Source: Marivita sp030148515
GTDB taxonomy: Bacteria > Pseudomonadota > Alphaproteobacteria > Rhodobacterales > Rhodobacteraceae
Reading direction: 5' to 3'
Length of the DNA stretch: 64,000 nt
NCBI RefSeq assembly: GCF_048006345.1
Contig: NZ_CP180351.1
Location: 3,100,001 to 3,164,000, forward strand
The notes beneath the pieces are model-generated. The model saw only the letters and a program-made list of their open reading frames with translations. It was not told the origin of the DNA and did not search any database. Within the stretch, counting starts at the first letter, position 1. Each line of letters starts with the position of its first letter. The position numbers were made by a program, and so were the translations under genes. Positions 36,395-44,887 of the stretch are shown one piece after another.

Positions 36395-37645
36395 TCACGC
36401 AGAGAAGCGTGCGGGAGAATAGGGGCTCAGGTCAATGTTTGGCTTGGTCTTGGACATGAGTTGAGCCACGATTTTTCCAGTTCGGGGGCCGCCAGTCAGT
36501 CCGACGTGATCGTGCCCGAACGCAACGTAGGCACCGGCAAGCTTCGGAACCTCGCCAATCACCGGAATCGAATTTGCCATGGACGGGCGGTGGCCCATCC
36601 ATTCGACAGTTTTCTTCCAGGTGATCCCCGGAATGGCGGCCCGGATGTTGCGTTCCAACAAGTTGAACGGGGCACGCGACGGTGGTGCGTCCAACCCTCC
36701 GAATTCAACGACTCCGGCAAGGCGCAAACGGCCTTCCATTGGGGTAGCAACGAATTTCCCCGAAGCCACCATGACCGGCGCGCGGGGCATCACAGATGGC
36801 TCCCAAAGCTCCAGATGGTATCCCCGTTCGCTTTCCAAGGGTGCATTCAGCCCAAGCTTGGAAGCAAGCTGTTTTGACCAAGCTCCGGTACACAGCGCGA
36901 CAGCATCGCAGGCGATTGTTTCGCCACCCGCACGCACGCCAGTGACTTGGCCATTTTCCTGCGCGAAATCGGTCACCTCGGCGCGGATGAATCTCGCACC
37001 CTGCGCCTCTGCATGAGCGGCAAGTGCTTTGACATAGGCGCCCGGATCACGAATGCGACCATGATCGCCCACCCGCGCAGCAAGGCCGATGGTATGAGCA
37101 AAGATCGGATCGTATGCGCGAAACGCCTCGCCTTCGAGGATATCCCAAGCAAACCCGTGTTCCTTGCGCACCGACCAACCAAGGGCGTCGCCCTCGTAAT
37201 GCGCGCGATCACAGTAAAGAAACAGATAGTCACTGGGCACGATCCACTTTTCGGCCCCGGTGCCAGCGGCAAGTGCTTGGTGGTCCGCAAGGCTGTCACC
37301 GATGATAGGGGCCAAAGCCGCTGCGCGCCGCCGCACCGCAGTTTCGTTGGTTGTCTTCAGGAACGACACCAGCCAAGGCATCAGCTTGGGCAAATACCCC
37401 CATTTCATGAACAGTGGCTGATCGGCACTGAACAGCATGCCTGGAGCCTTGCGCAAGAGGCCCGGAACCGCGACTGGAATGATGGAACAACTGGCAAGTA
37501 CACCGCCATTGCCGTGGCTGGCGCCCGCTGCAGGACCGTCGCGGTCGATCAGAATAACCTTGTGACCGTCACGCTGGAGCCAAATGGCGGTCGACACGCC
37601 AACGATGCCGGCACCGATGATGGCGATGGTTTTGGCCTCGCTCAT
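36395..37645 (-). CDS. FAD-dependent D-amino-acid dehydrogenase (DadA-like)
   Basis: 416 residues. FAD motif IAIIGAGIVGVSTAIWLQRDGHKVILIDRD at residues 7-36 (Rossmann with terminal acidic residue), GAGASHGNGG-like segment AAGASHGNGGVLA, and the C-terminal AFGHDHVGLTGGPRTG are DadA family features. It oxidises a D-amino acid (or D-proline-like ring) to the imino/keto acid, passing electrons to the chain. The start overlaps the stop of the MLE-type gene by four bases (ATGA), so the two are cotranslated and probably act in sequence. Confidence 0.87.
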   Translation of the reverse strand: MSEAKTIAIIGAGIVGVSTAIWLQRDGHKVILIDRDGPAAGASHGNGGVLASCSIIPVAVPGLLRKAPGMLFSADQPLFMKWGYLPKLMPWLVSFLKTTNETAVRRRAAALAPIIGDSLADHQALAAGTGAEKWIVPSDYLFLYCDRAHYEGDALGWSVRKEHGFAWDILEGEAFRAYDPIFAHTIGLAARVGDHGRIRDPGAYVKALAAHAEAQGARFIRAEVTDFAQENGQVTGVRAGGETIACDAVALCTGAWSKQLASKLGLNAPLESERGYHLELWEPSVMPRAPVMVASGKFVATPMEGRLRLAGVVEFGGLDAPPSRAPFNLLERNIRAAIPGITWKKTVEWMGHRPSMANSIPVIGEVPKLAGAYVAFGHDHVGLTGGPRTGKIVAQLMSKTKPNIDLSPYSPARFSA

Positions 37646-38775
37646 GCCGTGCGTCCCCTGCTGATGCAGTAGTGGTTGAGCTTGTCGAGATCAGGTCGGA
37701 TGCCAAGTCCCGGCGCATCCGGCACTTGCACGTGACCACCATCGCAGGGAAACGGCGTCTCAAGAATATCCTCCGCCAGATAGTAGCGGGCCTGATAGAA
37801 CTCGCATCCGAGGTCGATGGCCTGAGTGGCCGCGATCAGGTGCGTACCGGCAAGGTGTGCAATCCCTGCTTCGAACATGTCGCCGCCATAAGCGCCCAAA
37901 CCATGGCTGGCCGCCATCGTGGCAACAGATTGCGCGCGCGCAAAACCTCCCGATTTCATCAGCTTGATCGACACCCCATCGCAAATGCCTTCGCGCAGGG
38001 CGCGTGACATGTCTTCAGGACCAAAAACGCTTTCGTCCGCCAAGAGAGGCACGTCGATGACCTTGCGGATTTTCGCCATGAGGTCGTAAAGCGGCGCGCG
38101 CACCGGCTGTTCGATGAAATCCGGCCGGAACGTCGCAACATCGCGGACACGCGCCAAGGCGTCCTCGGGGTCTAAGCCCTGATTATAGTCCACGCGCACT
38201 GCGAATTCGGGATAGTCCTGCGCCAGTATCTCAAGGCGCATCACGTCAAAAGCATGATCCCGGAAACCGGTCTTGAGCTTGACGATGCGAACGCCATCCT
38301 CGCGCAAACGATCCAGCAAAGCGCGGTCCTGCGCAAAGTCCGGGTTGGCCAGGGAGACCGAGAGCGGGATCGCATCGCGACACTTCCCACCGAGTAGCTG
38401 GTGAATTGGTTGTTTGGAAATGTGCCCGGCAAGATCCAGAAGAGCCGTATCAAGCGCTGCTTTTGCCTCGGTGCAATGCGCGACCGCCCGGTCGGCGTCG
38501 AGCATGATCTTTTCACGATCCCCAACTTTTCGACCCAAGACCAATGGCCGGATATACCGATCCAAAGCGGCATAGGTCGCTTCAGGGGATCCCGTGAACA
38601 CCACCCAAGGAGACGCCTCTCCCCAACCGGTTTCACCGCCTTCCGAGGTCAGTCGCAGAACGACGACTTCACACGCGCCATCGACCCGCCCAATGCCATG
38701 ATCTCGGGCCGAAACAACGGGCAGCGAAAGGTACCACAGGTCAAAGCCGGTGATTTTCTGATCGGCGTCGTTCAT
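37642..38775 (-). CDS. enolase-superfamily enzyme, muconate-lactonizing-type racemase/epimerase
   Basis: 377 residues. MLE-subgroup active site: KxK in VKLKTGF, metal ligands Asp (VRVDYNQ), Glu (FIEQPV) and Asp (LLADES), and a second catalytic Lys in VSIKLMKSGG. Two opposed lysines permit 1,1-proton transfer (racemisation/epimerisation) or syn-elimination. Coupling to a D-amino-acid dehydrogenase and a TRAP system is reminiscent of hydroxyproline or amino-acid epimerase pathways, but the sequence is not close enough in memory to a named member to fix the substrate. First gene of the long minus-strand operon; divergent LysR 100 bp away. Confidence 0.85.
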   Translation of the reverse strand: MNDADQKITGFDLWYLSLPVVSARDHGIGRVDGACEVVVLRLTSEGGETGWGEASPWVVFTGSPEATYAALDRYIRPLVLGRKVGDREKIMLDADRAVAHCTEAKAALDTALLDLAGHISKQPIHQLLGGKCRDAIPLSVSLANPDFAQDRALLDRLREDGVRIVKLKTGFRDHAFDVMRLEILAQDYPEFAVRVDYNQGLDPEDALARVRDVATFRPDFIEQPVRAPLYDLMAKIRKVIDVPLLADESVFGPEDMSRALREGICDGVSIKLMKSGGFARAQSVATMAASHGLGAYGGDMFEAGIAHLAGTHLIAATQAIDLGCEFYQARYYLAEDILETPFPCDGGHVQVPDAPGLGIRPDLDKLNHYCISRGRTA

Positions 38776-38875
38776 CCGCGTAAGTCCCCCATTCCAATGA
38801 GCGTGCCTTGAGGATTACATCATTTCAAATACAAAGATTTTGCGACTTCATAATTTTTCTTGATACACAGGGCGC

Positions 38876-39796
38876 ATGTCTACACCGTTTCGCCAATTCC
38901 AAGCCTTCCACGCCATCATGGAGCGCGGCACCGTCACGGCAGCCGCTGAACACCTCGGAGTTTCACAACCCGCCATCAGCAACCTGCTGTCGCAACTGGA
39001 ACGGCGCACCAAGTTCAAGCTGTTCGAACGCAGACGGGGCCGACTTGTCCCGACGCCCGAAGCGGCGGTGTTGTTTGAAGAGATTGATACGATTGTGCGG
39101 GGGCTCGACCATGTGAACCAAGCGGTGGCGGACCTGCAAAATCGCACTGCGGGTCAGCTACAGGTCGCAACCAACCATGCCTTGGCATTCGGCTTTATCC
39201 CCGCAGAAATCGCTGTGTTCTGCGAGAAACGACCGAACCTGACCCTTGCCGTTCAGTCTCAGTATTCCGGCAAGATACAGGAATGGGTCGCCGCAGGTCT
39301 GTATGAGATCGGGATCTGCGAACGCCCCATCCTGCACGAAGGCCTTGAAGAGCGTCGATTCACCTTTGAAACCCTCTGCGCCATTCCGGAAGGCGCGGGT
39401 CTGGCCGAGGATGCAACCGTGACACCGTCCGCATTGGACGACTACCCGTTCATCATCATGGGTGCAGATCACATGGTCACCCGCCGAACGCGCGAGGCCT
39501 TTCATTCGAACGGGGCACATTTCAGAGTGCGATGCCACACTGACCTGTTTCGAAATGCGCTTAACCTCGTAAAACAGGGGTTGGGGGCAGCAATGATCGA
39601 CCCCTTTACACTCGCGAGCGACGACGGACAGGGATACGTGGTCCGGCGATTGGAGCCGACAGTTCATCTCGACATCGTCATCGTGACACGGCGCGATCGA
39701 CCGATTTCGGTTGTCGGGCAGGAATTTCTTGATCAGATCATTCCCCAGATGGAGAAGATCGCAATAGACGTAACGCAGGACAGGATAGACGCATGA
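38876..39796 (+). CDS. LysR family transcriptional regulator
   Basis: 306 residues with winged helix FRQFQAFHAIMERGTVTAAAEHLGVSQPAISNLLSQLE (residues 4-41) and an effector domain (GADHMVTRRTREAF). Divergent from the enolase-superfamily/TRAP operon across a 100-bp gap, the usual LysR arrangement, so it should activate that operon. Its stop overlaps the downstream racemase-family gene by four bases. Confidence 0.9.
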   Translation: MSTPFRQFQAFHAIMERGTVTAAAEHLGVSQPAISNLLSQLERRTKFKLFERRRGRLVPTPEAAVLFEEIDTIVRGLDHVNQAVADLQNRTAGQLQVATNHALAFGFIPAEIAVFCEKRPNLTLAVQSQYSGKIQEWVAAGLYEIGICERPILHEGLEERRFTFETLCAIPEGAGLAEDATVTPSALDDYPFIIMGADHMVTRRTREAFHSNGAHFRVRCHTDLFRNALNLVKQGLGAAMIDPFTLASDDGQGYVVRRLEPTVHLDIVIVTRRDRPISVVGQEFLDQIIPQMEKIAIDVTQDRIDA

Positions 39797-40503
39797 AGGC
39801 GCAAGGTGGCAAGGCGATTTACGGTGCGACCGTGGGCATTCTCATGCTTGAAGCGCGGTTTCCCCGCATCCCGGGTGACATGGGGAATGCAACAAGTTGG
39901 GACTTTCCCGTCCATTACAAGATCGTGCGCGGAGCATCTCCAGACAAGGTCGTGCGCAGGAATGCTGAAGGACTTTTGCAGGATTTCATCGCCGCCGCGC
40001 AGGAACTGGTCGCGGATGGTGTCGACGGGATCACGACGAATTGCGGATTTCTGTCGATTTTCCAGAAGGATATCGCAACAGCCGTCGGGGTGCCCGTCGC
40101 GACGTCCTCTCTGATGCAGACCGCGATGGTCAATGCCCTTCTTCCCCCCGGCAAGAAGGCCGGGATTCTGACAATCTCCGGAAGTTCTCTGACGCACGCC
40201 CACTTGAACGCAGCCGGAGTGCCACTCGATACACCAATCGGCACAACGGAAGGCGGCCGCGAATTCACCCGCGCCATTCTGGGAAACGAACCTGAGTTGG
40301 ACGTCGCCGCGGCCGAAGCAGACAATGTCGATGCCGCCCGACAGCTCGTGGCAAGCAACCCGGATGTAGGAGCCTTGGTGCTCGAATGCACCAACATGGG
40401 ACCCTACGCATCCGCGATCCGCGCTGCGACGGGATTGCCCGTTTTTTCCATTCTCAATTTTGTGTCGTGGTTCCAGGCTGGCTTGTCACCAAGGAAATTC
40501 TGA
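39793..40503 (+). CDS. aspartate/glutamate racemase family protein
   Basis: 236 residues, cofactor-independent Asp/Glu/hydantoin racemase fold. The two catalytic cysteines are visible in GITTNCGFLS (about residue 80) and LVLECTNMGPYA (about residue 198). ATGA overlap with the LysR gene fixes the start. It would either racemise an amino acid for the D-amino-acid dehydrogenase of the divergent operon, or act as a decarboxylase/isomerase as some relatives do. Function within the divergent pathway is inference. Confidence 0.83.
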   Translation: MKAQGGKAIYGATVGILMLEARFPRIPGDMGNATSWDFPVHYKIVRGASPDKVVRRNAEGLLQDFIAAAQELVADGVDGITTNCGFLSIFQKDIATAVGVPVATSSLMQTAMVNALLPPGKKAGILTISGSSLTHAHLNAAGVPLDTPIGTTEGGREFTRAILGNEPELDVAAAEADNVDAARQLVASNPDVGALVLECTNMGPYASAIRAATGLPVFSILNFVSWFQAGLSPRKF

Positions 40504-40530
40504 AAGGCGACAAGCGGCAACGACAAAAGA

Positions 40531-40549
40531 ACCGCATCGGTGATGCGGT
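40531..40549. repeat. short hairpin after the racemase gene
   Basis: Perfect 8-bp inverted repeat accgcatc / gatgcggt with a 3-base loop, 28 bases after the stop codon. Not followed by a T-run, so its role as terminator is uncertain. Confidence 0.5.
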
Positions 40550-40574
40550 GTACGGCAGCCAAAAATGCACCGAA

Positions 40575-40644
40575 ATTTGGTTGCGGAGGCTCGCAACTCA
40601 CGATTTCTGCGGTTGGTGGAGAGCGTGGTTCCGCAGCTTGCGGC
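40575..40644 (+). repeat. left copy of 70-bp direct repeat bounding the inositol-type module
   Basis: Matches 55537-55606 at 67 of 70 positions in the same orientation. Contains two small stem-loops: gttgcg/cgcaac with a 6-base loop at the left end and ccgca/tgcgg (loop gct) at the right end. The first bases (tggttgcggaggc) resemble the reverse complement of an initiator-tRNA 3' end (GCCCCCGCAACCA). The homology to a LysR gene begins right at the repeat's right border. Confidence 0.9.
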
Positions 40645-40887
40645 GTATTGCAGGACTGCATGGCCCACCAAGACAACGACCTTGCGCCGCTGCTGTCTGA
40701 GATTTCGATCCGGCGCGAGTACTGGCTGGTTTGGCACGAGAACCTGCAAGGATCGCCGAGATTGTGGGTGTTCAACGACTGGATCGACGACGAGGTGCGG
40801 CGCGATCGAGCAGTTTTTTCGGCATCTCTAGCTGGGCTGCATGCATCGGGCGATCCTAGCTTTCCCCCATTCGACCTCGTCGACTAA
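40642..40887 (+). pseudogene. C-terminal remnant of a LysR family regulator
   Basis: From codon GTA at 40645 the frame reads VLQDCMAHQDNDLAPLL, then SIRREYWLVWHENLQ and DWIDDEVRRDRAVF, which is the last part of a LysR effector domain (the stretch after the pocket, ending in the C-terminal helix). The winged helix and about two thirds of the effector domain are absent; what precedes it is the 70-bp repeat. The stop is the TAA at 40885-40887. The junction suggests that recombination at the repeat removed the 5' part. Confidence 0.75.
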
Positions 40888-41215
40888 AACGCCGGAGCAT
40901 TGCCGCAATTAGGTAGATAACCCACCACGGGAGAGCATAGAACAGCGCGGCCAGCCATCCCAGGAACGCCGCGAAAACAAGTGGCCCACTGTCCGAATAG
41001 GCTTGCTCCAAAAGGTCCGTGTCTGGCTTCTCCATACTCGACACCGTGCTTTGCAGCTCCTCGAAATGGGAAACAACCACGAGAAACCAGGCAAGCCAGC
41101 CTCCCACCGCTATCGCGATGACGATCTCCCACCAACTCGGTTTCTGCCGGATAAATTTCAACGCAAGAAGCAGGGGCGGCAGGCAAAGGAAGATTCCGAA
41201 GAAGAAATACGTCAT
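40856..41215 (-). CDS. small membrane protein of unknown function
   Basis: 119 residues with an N-terminal helix (MTYFFFGIFLCLPPLLLAL), a second helix (WWEIVIAIAVGGWLAWFLVVV), a polar segment with several acidic residues (residues 50-75) and a third long hydrophobic region (PLVFAAFLGWLAALFYALPWWVIYLI), then a basic tail. Clean three-helix topology supports a real gene. It overlaps the end of the LysR remnant on the opposite strand by 32 bases. No family recognised. Confidence 0.65.
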   Translation of the reverse strand: MTYFFFGIFLCLPPLLLALKFIRQKPSWWEIVIAIAVGGWLAWFLVVVSHFEELQSTVSSMEKPDTDLLEQAYSDSGPLVFAAFLGWLAALFYALPWWVIYLIAAMLRRFSRRGRMGES

Positions 41216-41308
41216 TTTTGAACTTCGGAACTAGGGCATCGCTCGGAACTTCGGTGGATAGGCCGGAGCGGAGCTTCCTTGCAAGCGGATACACGCCGCG
41301 CGCGCAGG

Positions 41309-42271
41309 TCAGCCGGGAACGTATACGCGCTCTGCCTCGGGATCGACAGTTTCAAAGGGAAGACCCTCCAGTTCTGACCAGAAATCTTCGCCGACACATT
41401 CGTTTGCCCATCCCAAGGTCTGGCGCACGCGCTCCGGTTTGCTGACGCCGACAATCGTGGCCCCAATTCGTGGTTGGCGCATCGAAAACTGAAGCGCGAC
41501 GGCGCCGGGGGCGACGTCGTACGCCGCACATGCCCCTTCGATCCGCTTCACGGGCGCCAATGCGGCATCGTCGACCTCCTGATAGGTAATGCGCTTGACC
41601 TTGTCGCTGCCCTTGGCAAAGACGCCACCCGCATAGGGGGCCGCGTTGAAAACCGTCATGCCTCTTTCGACTGCGCGCGCAAAGACGTCCTTTGCGGAGC
41701 GGTTGAGAAGCGTAAATCGATTGTGAACAAGGACAACATCGAAGGGCCAGTTCTCGATGAGGGGGGTAAGGACATCCGTGCGCCCCATCGCGATGCCCGC
41801 GGCCTGAACGAGGCCCTCGTCCTTCAGCTTGAACAGCGTGTCGAGAGCCCCCCCCTTGCGGGTGATCTCGTCGAGATCGCGGGCGTGCTCGGGATCGTGC
41901 AGATGCAGGATCTGAAATCGGTCGATCCCTAACGCTTCAAGGCTTTCTTCTGCGGACTCGCGAACCCGTGCTCCATCAAAGCGACCGGTCTCCATGTCGC
42001 GGTCCAGCTTGGTCGAGATCACGAAGCCTTCGGGGATGCCGCCGCGCTCGCGGATGACCTTGCCGATCCGTTCCTCGGCCCGCCCGAACCCATAATTCCG
42101 CGACGTGTCGATCAGGTTGACCGGCCCGTCAAAGACTTCGCGGATCGTTGCATAGGCGGTTTCGTCATCTACACCGTAGCCGTAGGTGTCGGGCATCCCG
42201 CCCAAGGCTGCCGTGCCGAAGCCGATGGGTGTTACGGAAAGGCCGGTGTTTCCGATGGGTCGCTTTTCCAT
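41309..42271 (-). CDS. aldo/keto reductase
   Basis: 320 residues from ATG 42271, preceded by GGGAGGAAGAT. The catalytic tetrad is present: Asp in LIDTSRNYG, Tyr in the same motif, Lys in ISTKLD and His in ILHLHD. The form with NLIDTSRNYGFGRAEERIG and the C-terminal GVSKPERVRQTLGW is that of D-threo-aldose/L-fucose/pyridoxal dehydrogenases. Last gene of the sugar ABC transporter operon, so it probably oxidises an aldose or polyol imported by that transporter using NAD(P). Confidence 0.87.
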   Translation of the reverse strand: MEKRPIGNTGLSVTPIGFGTAALGGMPDTYGYGVDDETAYATIREVFDGPVNLIDTSRNYGFGRAEERIGKVIRERGGIPEGFVISTKLDRDMETGRFDGARVRESAEESLEALGIDRFQILHLHDPEHARDLDEITRKGGALDTLFKLKDEGLVQAAGIAMGRTDVLTPLIENWPFDVVLVHNRFTLLNRSAKDVFARAVERGMTVFNAAPYAGGVFAKGSDKVKRITYQEVDDAALAPVKRIEGACAAYDVAPGAVALQFSMRQPRIGATIVGVSKPERVRQTLGWANECVGEDFWSELEGLPFETVDPEAERVYVPG

Positions 42272-42329
42272 ATCTTCCTCCCGCAAGAGCAAGCGCCGCC
42301 CGTTGCCGGGCAGCGGCATTTCAACCCGA

Positions 42330-43385
42330 TCAGGTTCGTGTCTTGACCCCGCCCGAGCGGCGGCTGGCCACGGTGGTCAGGATCGCGGCGATGATGATGA
42401 CCGCACCCGTCGAGGCCTGGACATAGAACGACGGCACCTGTGCCAGTGTCAGCAGGTTGTTGATCACACCGATCAGCAATACGCCCGAGACAACACCCAC
42501 GATCGTTCCGCGCCCGCCGCCGAGGCTGACCCCGCCGATCACTGCTGCGGCAAAGGCTGAGAAGATGATGCCCTGGCCTTGCGTTGTGACCGCCGAGTCG
42601 AGGCGACCCGTCAGCAGGATACCGGCAAGACCGGCCAAAAGCCCCGCGAAAAAGAAGGCGGACCAGATCATGCGATCCACGTTAATTCCGGCGGCCCGCG
42701 CCGCGTCTTCATTGCCACCGATGGCATACAGTGCACGGCCATAACGGTGATATTTGAGAACAAGCCCCACAACCGTCGCAACGATCAGGAAAACGAAGAC
42801 TGCCATGGGAATTCCTGCAATCTGGGCGGACCCAAGCCATGTCAGAGACTCGCCTGGCGAATAGATCGACCGCCCGTTCGAGATGATCAGGATACCGCCA
42901 CGCAAAAGGACCAAAAGTCCGAGCGTCGAGATGAACGGATTGAGCCCTACTTTTACCACGAGGAACCCGTTGAACAGTCCGATCAGACCGGCGCAACCGA
43001 GCGCCACGATCAAGCCCATCCATTGCGGCAGCTCGACGCCAAAACCGCCAGCGGCTGCAGGCACAAGCATCACAGCAGCCAGCATTGGCGCAAAACCAAC
43101 GACACCTTCGAGCGACAGGTCCAGACGTCCGATCAGCAGTACGAACGTGAGGCCGATTGTTGTGAGGCCCAGAACGCTCACCTGTTCCAGAATGTTGACG
43201 ATGTTGATGAAGGACAGGAAACGCGGCGCGATGAATGCACCCACAATGATCAGCAGTAGAAGGACGGGATACATCGTCCAACCGCCAGCAACAAAACCAT
43301 GCCCGAAACGTGCCAGCGCCGATTGCCCATTTGCAGCCATCTTCTTCCCCCCATGCCCCGAGGGCACCTCTACTTCCATGGTCAT
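42330..43385 (-). CDS. sugar ABC transporter permease (RbsC class)
   Basis: 351 residues with about eight to ten helices. GRLDLSLEGVVGFAPM, NPFISTLGLLVLLRG and GGNEDAARAAGINVDR are characteristic of ribose/inositol-type permeases; SLGGGRGTIVGVVSGVLLIGVINN is the conserved C-terminal segment. ATG overlaps the ATPase stop by four bases. An internal ATG (residue 16) is an alternative start. Confidence 0.92.
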   Translation of the reverse strand: MTMEVEVPSGHGGKKMAANGQSALARFGHGFVAGGWTMYPVLLLLIIVGAFIAPRFLSFINIVNILEQVSVLGLTTIGLTFVLLIGRLDLSLEGVVGFAPMLAAVMLVPAAAGGFGVELPQWMGLIVALGCAGLIGLFNGFLVVKVGLNPFISTLGLLVLLRGGILIISNGRSIYSPGESLTWLGSAQIAGIPMAVFVFLIVATVVGLVLKYHRYGRALYAIGGNEDAARAAGINVDRMIWSAFFFAGLLAGLAGILLTGRLDSAVTTQGQGIIFSAFAAAVIGGVSLGGGRGTIVGVVSGVLLIGVINNLLTLAQVPSFYVQASTGAVIIIAAILTTVASRRSGGVKTRT

Positions 43386-44863
43386 GTTGCGCCCTCCATA
43401 TGCAATACAAGATCTTCCATGCGGTAGTCGCCGACCATTTCGTCCACGATCCGGTCCTCGAATACGATCACCACACGGTTTGCGAGTTGCGAGATTTCGT
43501 CTTCTTCGTCCGAGACGACGATCACCCCGAGCCCCTTGCTGGCGAGATCGCGCAGAAGGGCGTAAAGCTGCTCCTTGGCGCCCACGTCGACGCCGCGGGT
43601 TGGGCTGAGCGCCACGATGATCTGGGGGTCGCGACAGAGCGCGCGGGCAAAGACCACCTTCTGCTGGTTGCCGCCCGAAAGCTGGCTCACCGCCTGATTG
43701 AGCGAGGACGCGATCACGTCGGTCTGTCGGGTCAACCGGCTGACGAGGCCGTCCTCCTTCGCCTTGGAAATGAAGCCGAACCTGTCCGACAGAACTTCGA
43801 GACCGCCAAGTGCCACGTTCTCGCGAACCCCCAGCATCCCCACGTAACCGCTTGCGTGCCGGTCGGTCGGGACGTAGCCGATGGTTGGCAGTGTGCCATT
43901 CGGGCCGCTCACCTCTCCGCTTGCAGGCGTTTGTTGGCCCGCGAGCACCATCGCAAGGTCTTCCTTGCCACTGCCTACCGGGCCCGCCAGCGCAATGATT
44001 TCGCCAGGCCGCACGTCAACGTCGATCTTAGGGCCCTCGGTTTTCAGCTGAACCTGCCGCGCGGACAAAAGCGGTGCCGCGTTGCAGAATGTGTGATCCT
44101 CTCGTGCGCTCCGGGTCGTCTTTTCGCCCATCATCAGGTTGGCGAGTGTTTCCGTATCCAGCCCTTCGACCGAAGCCCGGGCCTTCACCACCTGACCGTC
44201 GCGCAAGATTGTCACGGTGTCGGCGATCTCGAAAATCTCGTCGAGGTGATGCGAGATATAAACAAAGGACACGCCGGCGGCCTTCAGACGCTTCACCTGA
44301 CCGAACAGCACTCGTTTCTCGGCATTGCTGAGTGCGGCTGTAGGTTCGTCGAGGATGATCACCGGAACGCCACGGCTGAGTGCCTTCATGATTTCCAGAA
44401 GCTGCCGCTGACCGGCCCCTAGCTCTCCGACAAGGTCGCCGGGCGCAATGTCCATGTTCCAGTCGCGCATGAGTTTCTCGGTCTTCTCGATCATGCGCTT
44501 GTGGCTGACCAGGCCCCATCGGTTGCGGACCTGGTCGTTTTCGAGAAAGAGGTTTTCAGCCACTGGCAGCAGGTCGAACATCTGGGGCGTCTGCTGCACA
44601 TGGGCGATGTCGTCCCTAATTCGCGCCGCATAGCTGCTGCCATCGGCGCGGAATTCTGTTGCAGCGATGCGGATCGTGCCGGTGTCTGCGGGCGTAACGC
44701 CGCTCATCGCCGAAACGAGCGTGCTTTTGCCCGCACCGTTGCGACCGAGAAGGGCGTGAATTTCGCCCTCCTCCAGCGTGAAGTCCACTTCGCGAAGCGC
44801 ACGCGTGGAGCCGAAGGTCTTCGAGATGCCCCGCATCTCGACGATGGGTCTGATCTGTTCCAT
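43382..44863 (-). CDS. sugar ABC transporter ATP-binding protein (RbsA class, degenerate second domain)
   Basis: 493 residues, two fused nucleotide-binding domains. The first has Walker A GRNGAGKST, signature GELGAGQRQLLEI and Walker B VIILDEPTAALS. The second has an altered Walker A (GPVGSGKED), a normal LSGGNQQKVVFARAL and a Walker B reading IIVALSPTRGVDVGA, where the usual Asp-Glu is Leu-Ser, so this site is probably not catalytic. Start ATG 44863 follows GGAGGCGAAGGCC. Couples to the RbsC-type permease downstream. Confidence 0.9.
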   Translation of the reverse strand: MEQIRPIVEMRGISKTFGSTRALREVDFTLEEGEIHALLGRNGAGKSTLVSAMSGVTPADTGTIRIAATEFRADGSSYAARIRDDIAHVQQTPQMFDLLPVAENLFLENDQVRNRWGLVSHKRMIEKTEKLMRDWNMDIAPGDLVGELGAGQRQLLEIMKALSRGVPVIILDEPTAALSNAEKRVLFGQVKRLKAAGVSFVYISHHLDEIFEIADTVTILRDGQVVKARASVEGLDTETLANLMMGEKTTRSAREDHTFCNAAPLLSARQVQLKTEGPKIDVDVRPGEIIALAGPVGSGKEDLAMVLAGQQTPASGEVSGPNGTLPTIGYVPTDRHASGYVGMLGVRENVALGGLEVLSDRFGFISKAKEDGLVSRLTRQTDVIASSLNQAVSQLSGGNQQKVVFARALCRDPQIIVALSPTRGVDVGAKEQLYALLRDLASKGLGVIVVSDEEDEISQLANRVVIVFEDRIVDEMVGDYRMEDLVLHMEGAT

Positions 44864-44887
44864 GGCCTTCGCCTCCACGCGGTTCGT

